Origin: Paenibacillus albus
GTDB taxonomy: Bacteria > Bacillota > Bacilli > Paenibacillales > Paenibacillaceae
Direction of reading: 5' to 3'
Assembly: GCF_003952225.1 (NCBI RefSeq)
Contig: NZ_CP034437.1
Coordinates: 5,938,001 to 6,002,000 of the forward strand
Length of the DNA: 64,000 bases
Shown: piece after piece, positions 1 to 8,295 of the stretch
How positions within the stretch are numbered: position 1 is the stretch's first letter
Layout: each line of letters starts with the position of its first letter
Notes under the pieces: generated by a model
The model's input: the letters and a program-made list of their open reading frames with translations, nothing else
Databases searched by the model: none
What the model was told of the DNA's origin: nothing
Program-made: the position numbers and the translations under genes

Positions 1-378
1 TTCTCTCCTGAAGAATTGAATATATTGCCGGAGCCGATTATTTACATGACCAAAACCTACTCGTTCTTGTTCGTCGAGCGAATTGACTTGATCTATCTAT
101 CGTTCTGGATTATCTCTTCCATGGCTTGCTTGATCATCCAAGTCTATGCTGCTTCAATCGGCTTGGCTCAGACCTTCTCTAAGAAAGGAAGACCTTATTT
201 CTTGTGCGGGGGAATGGCCCTTTGTTTAGCTACGGCTGTTTGGCTGGATCGCCCCTTCGCTATCGATCATTGGATTCCCTTCGTTCATGCGTATGCATTA
301 GCCATGATCGTTGCCGTCCCGCTTGCTCTGCTCGCGATCTCCGCCATTCGAACAAGAAGAGGAGAGACTGCGCCGTGA
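1..378 (+). CDS. Spore germination receptor B subunit (GerAB/GerKB type), 5'-truncated by window edge
   Basis: Only the C-terminal ~125 residues are in the window; the frame is open from base 1, so the start lies upstream. Three hydrophobic stretches are visible: one beginning LIYLSFWIISSMACLIIQVY, one around FLCGGMALCLATAVWL, and one around YALAMIVAVPLALLAI, followed by a short Arg-rich tail. This fits the end of the APC-superfamily germinant permease (GerAB) in the spore inner membrane. The stop TGA overlaps the GTG start of the next gene by 4 nt (GTGA), the usual translational coupling of gerAB and gerAC. The identification rests on topology and on the Ger(x)C neighbour. Confidence 0.8.
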   Translation, partial: FSPEELNILPEPIIYMTKTYSFLFVERIDLIYLSFWIISSMACLIIQVYAASIGLAQTFSKKGRPYFLCGGMALCLATAVWLDRPFAIDHWIPFVHAYALAMIVAVPLALLAISAIRTRRGETAP

Positions 379-1502
379 CTCGAAAAGTCATACTATCCTT
401 GCTTTCATTGCTTGTGCTCGGCTTGACAGGCTGCTGGGATCAGAGCTTGTTAAAAGACAGCAACCTCATTACGTGCGTAGGAATCGATCAGAACGAGAAA
501 GGTAAGGTTGAACTGACGGCAACGACGAATATTGGTATACCGGAGGTCGGAGTCGCCCATTCTACCCAAGGAAAGGGCGGACTTATCGTAACTGCCCTCG
601 GCAATACGGTTCGCGAAGCCCGAATTATGATTGATCGTAAAACGACGAAATCGCTTAACGCATCCGAGCTTCAGATCGTGCTTGTAAGCGACAGCTTCGC
701 GCGCAAAAACTTCATTTCCCCTCTGAACGTGTTTTTTCGTGACAGGTTAAGCAATCTGCATGCCAAAATCATCATCGTAGAAGGCAGTCCGAGTCATTTA
801 ATGAGGACAATCTCGAAGGATAACCCCCAAGTGGGTCGCTACCTAGCGGATATGCTGCGAGGCCAAGAAAAGCGATTCATCGTGCCTGCCGTCAATTTAG
901 GTTCTATTATCGGCGATATTTTGCCTCCGGGAAAAGACGCCCTCATCCCGGTTATGAAAGTCCAAGCCGATGAAGCCCAGATGCATGGGACTGCAATGAT
1001 TCATGATGAGAAAATGAAGGGTATTTTAACGGCCGATGAAACAGTAACGGCACTATCCTTCACGCCTAGTGAGCCTAATGAAGCGATGATTACGCTCAAA
1101 GTGGAGCAAGGCCTTTTTCCACCGATCCGTAATTACATGACGATAGCAGTGGTAGGGAAGAAAAGAAATCTCCATGTTCATATCGATCGCAATAACAAAA
1201 TCATAGCGCAGCTCGATGCCGTGCTAACCGCGCACATCCAGGAATTCGACAAGTACGATACCTATTCGGAAGCGAATATCCAGAAGTGGAATCGCGAGCT
1301 ATCCGAGCAATTGACCAAGAAAGCCAAGGACACCGTAGATAAGCTGCAGAAGAATCAATGCGATCTATACGGTATCGGAGAGCGAATCCGGGCTTTTCAC
1401 CCGAAGCTGTGGAGCTCGCTCGACTGGGAAACGGCGTATGGAGAAGTAGAATTTCAAGTGCAAGTGAAGGTACAGATTCAACATACCGGAGGAGTTAATT
1501 AA
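375..1502 (+). CDS. Ger(x)C family spore germination lipoprotein (GerAC/GerKC type)
   Basis: A 375-residue protein starting with GTG at 375, overlapping the upstream permease stop. The N-terminus is a lipoprotein signal: basic TRK, hydrophobic ILSLLSLLVLG, then lipobox LTGC followed by WDQ; the C-W-D sequence after the lipidated Cys is typical of GerAC proteins. The length agrees with the family (about 370-400 residues). GerAC is the lipid-anchored C subunit of the germinant receptor on the outer face of the spore inner membrane. The longer open frame back to 204 is rejected because it runs through the permease in another frame. The gene closes the operon. Confidence 0.9.
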   Translation: MTRKVILSLLSLLVLGLTGCWDQSLLKDSNLITCVGIDQNEKGKVELTATTNIGIPEVGVAHSTQGKGGLIVTALGNTVREARIMIDRKTTKSLNASELQIVLVSDSFARKNFISPLNVFFRDRLSNLHAKIIIVEGSPSHLMRTISKDNPQVGRYLADMLRGQEKRFIVPAVNLGSIIGDILPPGKDALIPVMKVQADEAQMHGTAMIHDEKMKGILTADETVTALSFTPSEPNEAMITLKVEQGLFPPIRNYMTIAVVGKKRNLHVHIDRNNKIIAQLDAVLTAHIQEFDKYDTYSEANIQKWNRELSEQLTKKAKDTVDKLQKNQCDLYGIGERIRAFHPKLWSSLDWETAYGEVEFQVQVKVQIQHTGGVN

Positions 1503-1591
1503 TGCTTTAGAAGGCTAGCAGCAGCCGGTGATTTCGGCTTGTTCTTATTCGAGCTTGTATTACATACCTTCGTGTTAAAGGGGGTTTTCGG

Positions 1592-1918
1592 ATGGAATAC
1601 GAGAATATTCGCTATGATGATGGGGATATCGGAACGGAATATTTCAGCACAAGGAAATCCTTCTTGTCGCGCTGGAAAGCTGAACTCATTGGGGAAATTG
1701 AGGGAAAACGATTCAAGGGCAAATTAGTCTATAAAATGGATGAAAATAAAGTCTACTGCGAACAGTTCACGCTTGTCCCAGTCGGGTCCAAAGAGCCGGT
1801 TCTGCAAGTTCGCGTTTACGATGATTATAGCGTTAAGGTCGTCAACCAGATCAAAGCAGAAGTGGACGTATGCCGCAGAGAGAAAGTCATTAAACTGGAA
1901 CTGAAGTATAAAGTATAA
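1592..1918 (+). CDS. Small hypothetical protein, 108 aa
   Basis: Starts at ATG 1592 with a strong purine-rich ribosome binding site (AAAGGGGG, about 7 nt upstream). The protein is soluble and charged, with no signal peptide or membrane segment; the C-terminal half alternates hydrophobic and polar residues, suggesting a beta-rich fold, and has two Cys (in KVYCEQF and DVCRRE). I do not recognise the family. It is separated by 89 nt from the germination operon and ends 1 nt before the stop of the convergent AraC gene. Confidence 0.6.
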   Translation: MEYENIRYDDGDIGTEYFSTRKSFLSRWKAELIGEIEGKRFKGKLVYKMDENKVYCEQFTLVPVGSKEPVLQVRVYDDYSVKVVNQIKAEVDVCRREKVIKLELKYKV

Positions 1919-1919
1919 A

Positions 1920-2765
1920 CTAACTCTCTCGATATGCCTTCGGATAATAGCCATAGTAATTTCGGAAAGACCGAGAGAACGAGAACAAATTGGGATACCC
2001 CAGCGTCAGTGCGATCTCGGTAATCGTAGCCGTATTTTGCCCCAGCAGCTGCTTCGCCTTTTCCATCTGCAATTTCTGCAAGTATGCTTTCGGCGACAGC
2101 CCCATCTGCTCCGTAAATACAGTAGCAAAATAAGTGCGGTTCAACCCCATAGAAGCAGCTACGTCCTGCACACTGATCTTATCCATGTAATGCAGCTTCA
2201 TATACGCAATCGAAGCCTCGATCCAATTGTTCTTGCGAAGGAGTTGATCCTGACCTTGAACCGTCATTTCGGAAAATAATCGGTAAAGCAAGCTATGAAG
2301 ACGCAGCGAACCCGAGTGGCCAGAGTAGGCCGGCGTGCGAAGCTCATCAAGCAGCTGTTTGAAACCATCAATGATTTGTTCCGTATTGCATCGCTTTCGA
2401 TAGGGTTGATCTCGTGTAAGACCTACTGACTCTATCAGCGCTTCTGCACCTGATCCGTCGAAAGCAATCCAGTACATTTGCAGCCGTTCATCGACTGGCA
2501 TTTGCTTATAGGCATAGCTGCATTGTGGAAAAAGAACAAATAGATCCCCCTTTGCCAATTCGACAGAGCCCCCGGGGTATTCAAATAAGACAACGCCAGA
2601 CCGTACAAAATGTATACTATAGCACTCGATTTGTTTGGGCCCTACCGAATAGTTCGGCTTGGCTAAGTTTCTCCCCGCACGTATCGGCCAAATCCGTTCT
2701 TCCTTCTCCTGCAAAGAAGGCGTGTAATATAGAAATTCAGCGAATTCGTTGGCATATTCCTTCAT
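1920..2765 (-). CDS. AraC family transcriptional regulator
   Basis: A 281-residue regulator with an N-terminal cupin-like sensing domain (about residues 20-160; IHFVRSGVVLFEY and KGDLFVLFPQC are typical beta-barrel pieces) and a C-terminal double helix-turn-helix of AraC type (about 185-280). The first recognition region is ISVQDVAASMGLNRTYFATV; the second ends with the family signature GYPNLFSFSRSFRNYYGYYP. Proteins of this architecture usually sense a sugar and act beside carbohydrate genes. It is divergent from the sulfatase at 2903 across a 137-bp gap, which makes that gene the obvious candidate target (inference). Confidence 0.88.
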   Translation of the reverse strand: MKEYANEFAEFLYYTPSLQEKEERIWPIRAGRNLAKPNYSVGPKQIECYSIHFVRSGVVLFEYPGGSVELAKGDLFVLFPQCSYAYKQMPVDERLQMYWIAFDGSGAEALIESVGLTRDQPYRKRCNTEQIIDGFKQLLDELRTPAYSGHSGSLRLHSLLYRLFSEMTVQGQDQLLRKNNWIEASIAYMKLHYMDKISVQDVAASMGLNRTYFATVFTEQMGLSPKAYLQKLQMEKAKQLLGQNTATITEIALTLGYPNLFSFSRSFRNYYGYYPKAYRES

Positions 2766-2902
2766 AGCAGGCGAATCACTCCTAGCTCTAGCTTAACTCC
2801 ACTATAGCTGCGACCAAACAAAATGACAATAAAACAAAACATAAAGCCATTCCATGTTGAATTTGATTAAAGTTAAGATAAACATGGGAGGCGATCCATA
2901 TC

Positions 2903-4441
2903 ATGTCGAAGAAACCAAACATTTTGTTAATAACGAGCGATCAACAGCACTGGAATACCATTGGTGCCTTTAATAAGGAGCTCTCGACACCTAACCTGGA
3001 CCGGTTAGCGCGGGAAGGAACGACTTTTAACCGGGCCTACTGCCCGAATCCGACCTGCACGCCTTCGCGTGCTTCAATTATTACCGGTATGTATCCAAGT
3101 CAGCACGGTGCTTGGACGTTAGGGACGAAGCTGTTGGAGGACCGTCATACGGTTGGCGAGGATTTTACAGAGGCAGGCTATCGTACTGCGCTTGTTGGCA
3201 AGGCACATTTCCAGCCGCTTAAGACGACGGATGAATATCCTTCCCTAGAATCCTATCCGCTGCTTCAAGATCTCGATTTCTGGAGAGATTTTCACGGACC
3301 GTTCTATGGCTTCGAACATGTGGAGCTCACCCGTCCGCATACGAATGAAGCCCATATTGGCCAGCATTATGCCGCATGGCTGGAAGAGAAGGGCTGCGAT
3401 AATTGGCGAGATTATTTCCTGCCTCCGACTGGCACGATGGACAAGTCTATCACCTATAAGTGGCCGATTCCGGAGAAGTATCACTACAATACTTGGATAG
3501 CCGAACGAACGGGTGATTTGCTAGAGCAGTACAAAAACGAGGACGAAAGCTTCTTTCTATGGGCTAGCTTCTTCGACCCACACCCCGAATATTTGGTTCC
3601 CGAGCCATGGGATACGATGTATGATCCCGATCAATTGACGATTCCTTCGTTGGTTCCCGGGGAGCATGACCGAAATCCGCCGCATTTTGCGAAGACGCAG
3701 GAAGAGCACCCTGAATTCTCGGAGCTCAAGGAAACCGGACATGGCATTCATGGCTACCGTTCTCACCATTACTACGAATATGGCGATCGCTTCAAACTAA
3801 CCGAGTACGACAAGAAGAAGCTTGTAGCTGTTTATTATGGCATGATTAGCATGATGGACAAATACATCGGGCAAATTCTAGATCGACTGGATGCGCTTGG
3901 TCTGGCTGAGGATACCATCATCGTATTTACGACGGATCACGGACATTTCTTCGGTCAACACGGCTTGCAGGCAAAAGGAGGCTTCCACTACGAAGACTTG
4001 ATTAAGCTGCCTTTTATCGTTCGATATCCGGGCTCTGTACCTGCCGGACAGCAATCTGAGGCCATTCAGTCACTTGTTGATTTAGCTCCGACCTTCCTTT
4101 CGTTCACCGGTATTAAGGCGCCTCCTACGATGACCGGCGTCGATCAGAAGCAAGTATGGCTCGGTCAAGCCGAGCAAGCAAGGGATCACGCGATTTGCGA
4201 ATTCCGCCATGAACCGACCACGATTCATCAGAAGACGTACGTTGATCAGCGATTTAAAATCACGGTCTATTACAATCAGACATATGGAGAACTATTCGAT
4301 CTGCTAGAAGATCCGAACGAGCTAAATAACTTGTGGGACGATCCGGCGCATAGTGAACGAAAACAAGAATTGCTGCTCAAATACATCTGGGCCGAGCTTG
4401 GCAAAGAGCCAATGCCGATGCCGCGGATTTGGGGAGCATAG
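2903..4441 (+). CDS. Sulfatase (arylsulfatase/alkaline phosphatase superfamily)
   Basis: A 512-residue cytoplasmic-type sulfatase without a signal peptide. The formylglycine signature CTPSRAS lies at residues 52-58, with Cys52 the residue converted by a formylglycine-generating enzyme or anaerobic sulfatase-maturing enzyme. The N-terminal metal-binding stretch ILLITSDQQ and the later TTDHGHFFGQHG supply Asp/His calcium ligands. The RBS (GGGAGGCGATC) precedes ATG 2903. The enzyme hydrolyses sulfate esters, often on sulfated glycans; the substrate cannot be read here. No maturase gene is in the window. The gene lies between its divergent AraC regulator and the GH85 genes, with a strong bidirectional terminator after it. 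Confidence 0.9.
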   Translation: MSKKPNILLITSDQQHWNTIGAFNKELSTPNLDRLAREGTTFNRAYCPNPTCTPSRASIITGMYPSQHGAWTLGTKLLEDRHTVGEDFTEAGYRTALVGKAHFQPLKTTDEYPSLESYPLLQDLDFWRDFHGPFYGFEHVELTRPHTNEAHIGQHYAAWLEEKGCDNWRDYFLPPTGTMDKSITYKWPIPEKYHYNTWIAERTGDLLEQYKNEDESFFLWASFFDPHPEYLVPEPWDTMYDPDQLTIPSLVPGEHDRNPPHFAKTQEEHPEFSELKETGHGIHGYRSHHYYEYGDRFKLTEYDKKKLVAVYYGMISMMDKYIGQILDRLDALGLAEDTIIVFTTDHGHFFGQHGLQAKGGFHYEDLIKLPFIVRYPGSVPAGQQSEAIQSLVDLAPTFLSFTGIKAPPTMTGVDQKQVWLGQAEQARDHAICEFRHEPTTIHQKTYVDQRFKITVYYNQTYGELFDLLEDPNELNNLWDDPAHSERKQELLLKYIWAELGKEPMPMPRIWGA

Positions 4442-4460
4442 CGTGGTGGATACTAAATAA

Positions 4461-4497
4461 AAGACCGACTGGGAGTTAACTCCCAGTCGGTCTTTTT
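4461..4497. terminator. Bidirectional Rho-independent terminator
   Basis: A perfect 15-bp stem (AAGACCGACTGGGAG pairing with CTCCCAGTCGGTCTT) with a TTAA loop, followed by a T run on the plus strand. It lies between the convergent sulfatase and GH85 genes and can serve both. Confidence 0.9.
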
Positions 4498-4531
4498 GGA
4501 ATATTAAACAACGATTATAAAGAACGTTCGG

Positions 4532-7500
4532 TTACGGATTCCGCTGAATGAGGTAATTAGCATCCCTAAGCAGCACTTCCGCTGCTTCTTCGGAAATATG
4601 CTTTCCGCTCTGCGCGCTTACCTCGTTCACGAAGCTGTTTAAGTTCCCCTTCTCAAGCTTCTTCATTAAGCTGTTCGCGATGCCGCCGTTGTCAATCGAT
4701 CCGTCCGCTCTGAAGCTGTCGACCAAGGCGCGCAAAGAATCGAGGCTTGCCGTTGTTTGGAAATGAACCGTAATAGTGACGGCATTCCCCGCATTGTCGC
4801 TTGCCTCCACGACCAGAACGTGATTATCAAGAGTCAGCCCGCTGAGCGCCAGCTTATCTCCAGACTGTAGCCGCTCGCCGTCTAGTGTAATAGTCGTTTT
4901 GCTCGTATCCACGCCGGAACCCGTATCCACGACGACAATTTGCGGATTGATCGTTTGGGAATCAGTGAACACATCCCCTTCATTAATCGAAGATGTTACG
5001 GTCGGCCCTGTCACATCCAATTGAATGAGGCTCTCTTGGGCCGTTTCAATATTGCCCGCAGCGTCCGTCGAGCGGTAAAGAATGGTGGTCGCCGCGTCTT
5101 CGCTAAGCGTGATCGGGTCGGCATAAGGAAGCCAGGTCTCCCCTCCGTCAACGCTGTATTCCGTTTGAACGACGCCGGACAACTCGTCCGAAGCCGTCAG
5201 CTGCAGCTCTACTGGATGTACATACCATCCATTCAGCCCGTCCGGTTCGGTAGGCAGCGTCGTAAGCTTCGTTACCGGAGCCGCATTATCCGTAATCCAT
5301 CTAGCCTGCAAGGTAAGATCGCCTTGAACCGTCATCGTGTCAAAATCCCATCGTGTCTCGCCATTATACCAACCGTCGAGCATATAACCGGCCCTCGTTA
5401 CAGTTGGCATGGTCAGTTTATTGCCAATCAACGCTTGTACCTCGGTTTGAGCAGGATTCCCTCCGTTTCCATCAAAAATAATGTTCTGGAACCCTTTCAG
5501 GTAAACAGGAGTCGACTGGTTTCCGCTGTAATCCTCCATCACGGCCGATACTACTTTAGCAGTAGAAGTAAAGCTGAGACTTGCTTTCGTTGAACGGCCG
5601 CGAATAATCATCGGTTTATTCCCGACGCTGTAAGTCGTTGCGAATAATTTGGGTTTACCATCCTCGTAAATATACACATAACGCCAATCTCTCGTATTTG
5701 GCATCGGGAGGTTAATGGTATTGCCGGTCGTTGTCCAATGCTCCGCGTACGGTTCGGCAATCTTGTCTGTAAAGGTTCCGTTATACGTAACCGTCTCGGA
5801 CTGGCCGATCTTCACCGTAACCCTGTACTCGTCGCCGTTAATCGGCATTTGATCGAATACTGCCGAAGTCGCCCCCGCCGGCACGACAATTTGCTTGGAG
5901 ACTGGCTCTGGCGTCGTGATCCAATTGACGGATTTGACCGTCACTGTAGCCTCGCCTTCTACGCTAGCCGGATTCGACCAGTTTACGGTAAAGGTTCCAT
6001 TCTCGTTGGAATCCGTCTGGATGTCCGTGGCTGCTGCGTCCAGATCATAGGCTGCTGTTGCGGCTTCGCCTTCCTGACCGTCCGCGCCGACAGCTACGAC
6101 TTTAATCGTCCCGGAACGCGCGGGAAGATGCTTGATATAGAATACATCGTCATATTTGCCGCCTACGTAGACGTCATTCACATACACGTTATATTGTTTG
6201 ACAGTGGAGTAGTCCGTATTGAGATCCCAATTCAGCTGAACTTCGTTGGTATTCGTGATAGCCTGGGTGATTGCCAATCCAGTCGGAGCTCCCGGTTTGG
6301 CTGCAGAACCATCATAGATCCGGATTTGTCCGACATTCATCTGATAGTTGACTGCCGTTCCCTCTCCAGGTGTAAACACGAGCCCGAAAGCTGCGAGTTT
6401 CTTTCCTGCAAACGAACTCAGATCCAGCTTCTTGGTAACCCATCCTTCCGTCTTCTTGCCGCTTTCCGGTACGGCTACTTTTACGACTGCATCCGGCTGA
6501 TCTTCGAAGATAAGACCAACCTGCATGGCGGACTCATCATCCGCGGATACCTTGTCGTAGGCGATCGACAACTCGGAATTATCGTTAAGAGTCAGATCGC
6601 TTTTATACAAATGCAGGAAGTTCTCCTTATCGAGATCGCCGTTAATAACTAGCGAGCTGCCACCGTTAAAGCCTCCGACTTTTTGGTATTTCATACGATC
6701 CGTACCCGAAGTATCATAATCAGGACCATAGTCGAAATCCACCGTCAGCCTGTTGCCCTCGGTATCTTCCCACCACTGCCACGTTACCGGCACGTCCTGC
6801 AAACTCATGTTGGACCATTCGTCCGGATTGGAAACCGCGCCATCCTTATAGTAAGAAAGACCATGGCCTGTATTAAAATTCGTGTAGAAGTTGGAATTCT
6901 GAATAACGGAGCGCTCTGTAATCACGGAATCGATGCCCGGCCAATAGCGGTTATCCGCATAAACATCCGAGACGGTGTTTGTCGATGACACCGTGGTATT
7001 TTTCGGGTTTACATTCGGACCCGACCACCACAGCTGCTCCCGCAAGTTCGTCATCCATTGGTAGTTATTCTCGGAACGGTGGGAAACCGGCCATGCGAGT
7101 CCCATGTCTTCGTCTAAGCCTGCATGAACAAAATCCGCTCCCAAGGTGGCGATGCTCAGCTGAGGAATGCCGTTAACCAGCTTATTCTTCAGCGCGGTCC
7201 CCTGGACGCTCTTGAAGCGGTCTCTACCACCCTCAAGCCCTGCGAAACCAACATCATAGAGGTTGAAATTCGTTCCTGCCGTAGCATTCAAGTTGCCCAG
7301 ATACGTTCTGGCACTATTGATCTGCGTGCTGCCTACGCCATAATCGAAGAAGAAGGAATTGCTAGTATTCTTTCCTGCTGCAGTATCATACAGAAGCGAA
7401 ATGTTGTTGTTATTAAACGTTCTCGCAAACGTGTTAGCACCTGTAGCCGTATTTAGAGAATCATACCACTGTACGTACAGACCGCCTTCTTGAAGCGTTC

Positions 7501-8275
7501 TTAGAAAGGCTTTATAGTCCGGGATGTCCGCTACGGCGACATTCGGGCTTGCTTCTTCTTGATTCACGAAATACCCGTCATATCCGAAATACTTCGCCAT
7601 TTCAATCAGCTTCTCCGCCACCGGGAACTTGCCGTTCTCATCCTTGACGATCATTTGTTTATAGGTTTGTTGACCGCGGTCATTATTAGAGAGAAAGATG
7701 CATGCTAGCGACTTGACGCCGTTCTTATGCGCAGCATCCGTATAGGTCGGGTTCGGAATGTTCAGCATGCCGAACTCAAACCACTTTTGCTGCCAGTCCG
7801 ATTGGGCTAAATTATCATAATACCCGGGCGGCGTGTACGCCGTGGCCGTGCCATGCCAGTAGGCATAGTAGTCAATGTACTGCCAGAAGTTAAAATGATA
7901 CTGCGCAAATTTATTCGTATAAGGCGCATTCTCAATAAACGCGTTCCCGTAATCTCCCGCTACCGTGATCATCTTTGTTCTCGGATCCAGGTTCGGATTG
8001 GCCTGCGTTGCAGCAAAAGGTTCAATACGTTTCTGCAAAGGAACGCGTGATCTTAAAAGTTCTGCATCCGGATCGGTTTCCGGATTCCAATTGGCAATTT
8101 GGCCGCTCGTGTAACCGTGAACGTTCGGCTCGTTGACGCCGTGGGCGCTATCCCCTTTAAAAGGCCATGTATCGCCTGCGAACACGGTCTGAGGCATTAA
8201 CATCAGCACAAGCGAAAGGCTGATGGCCGAAGAGACCATGGTTTTCGTTCTTTTTTTACCTTTTTTAGTTGCCAT
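4532..8275 (-). CDS. Secreted GH85 endo-beta-N-acetylglucosaminidase, multidomain, with FIMAH-type C-terminus (copy 1)
   Basis: A 1247-residue secreted enzyme. ATG 8275 is preferred over GTG 8287 because the GTG overlaps the AGGAGGG ribosome binding site. The signal peptide has a Lys-rich N-region, a hydrophobic core and a cleavage site near TVFA-GD. The GH85 domain spans about residues 50-500; YDGYFVNQEE (near residue 240) carries the Asn/Glu pair that catalyses substrate-assisted hydrolysis of the chitobiose core of N-glycans. Then come a jelly-roll-like region, an Fn3-like region, a Listeria-Bacteroides repeat (FDGNGGNP to LQARW), an Ig-like region starting APVTKLTT, a second Ig-like region, and a C-terminal FIMAH-type helical domain. 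The last ~247 residues are almost identical to those of the next gene. The gene starts 20 nt after the stop of the upstream GH85 gene and is probably co-transcribed with it. Confidence 0.88.
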   Translation of the reverse strand: MATKKGKKRTKTMVSSAISLSLVLMLMPQTVFAGDTWPFKGDSAHGVNEPNVHGYTSGQIANWNPETDPDAELLRSRVPLQKRIEPFAATQANPNLDPRTKMITVAGDYGNAFIENAPYTNKFAQYHFNFWQYIDYYAYWHGTATAYTPPGYYDNLAQSDWQQKWFEFGMLNIPNPTYTDAAHKNGVKSLACIFLSNNDRGQQTYKQMIVKDENGKFPVAEKLIEMAKYFGYDGYFVNQEEASPNVAVADIPDYKAFLRTLQEGGLYVQWYDSLNTATGANTFARTFNNNNISLLYDTAAGKNTSNSFFFDYGVGSTQINSARTYLGNLNATAGTNFNLYDVGFAGLEGGRDRFKSVQGTALKNKLVNGIPQLSIATLGADFVHAGLDEDMGLAWPVSHRSENNYQWMTNLREQLWWSGPNVNPKNTTVSSTNTVSDVYADNRYWPGIDSVITERSVIQNSNFYTNFNTGHGLSYYKDGAVSNPDEWSNMSLQDVPVTWQWWEDTEGNRLTVDFDYGPDYDTSGTDRMKYQKVGGFNGGSSLVINGDLDKENFLHLYKSDLTLNDNSELSIAYDKVSADDESAMQVGLIFEDQPDAVVKVAVPESGKKTEGWVTKKLDLSSFAGKKLAAFGLVFTPGEGTAVNYQMNVGQIRIYDGSAAKPGAPTGLAITQAITNTNEVQLNWDLNTDYSTVKQYNVYVNDVYVGGKYDDVFYIKHLPARSGTIKVVAVGADGQEGEAATAAYDLDAAATDIQTDSNENGTFTVNWSNPASVEGEATVTVKSVNWITTPEPVSKQIVVPAGATSAVFDQMPINGDEYRVTVKIGQSETVTYNGTFTDKIAEPYAEHWTTTGNTINLPMPNTRDWRYVYIYEDGKPKLFATTYSVGNKPMIIRGRSTKASLSFTSTAKVVSAVMEDYSGNQSTPVYLKGFQNIIFDGNGGNPAQTEVQALIGNKLTMPTVTRAGYMLDGWYNGETRWDFDTMTVQGDLTLQARWITDNAAPVTKLTTLPTEPDGLNGWYVHPVELQLTASDELSGVVQTEYSVDGGETWLPYADPITLSEDAATTILYRSTDAAGNIETAQESLIQLDVTGPTVTSSINEGDVFTDSQTINPQIVVVDTGSGVDTSKTTITLDGERLQSGDKLALSGLTLDNHVLVVEASDNAGNAVTITVHFQTTASLDSLRALVDSFRADGSIDNGGIANSLMKKLEKGNLNSFVNEVSAQSGKHISEEAAEVLLRDANYLIQRNP
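4538..5280. repeat. 743-bp near-identical module, copy A (3' end of GH85 copy 1)
   Basis: Matches 8302-9044 without indels at a constant offset of 3764 bp. Hand alignment finds about 16 mismatches, concentrated in the last 120 bp. It encodes the Ig-like pair and FIMAH-type tail. Confidence 0.95.
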
Positions 8276-8295
8276 CGCGATATCCACCCTCCTGT

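Noticed and set aside
5738..6652. 304-aa plus-strand frame opposite GH85 copy 1
   Set aside because: Antisense shadow of a clearly coding gene; no ribosome binding site, Arg/Ile-rich nonsense composition.
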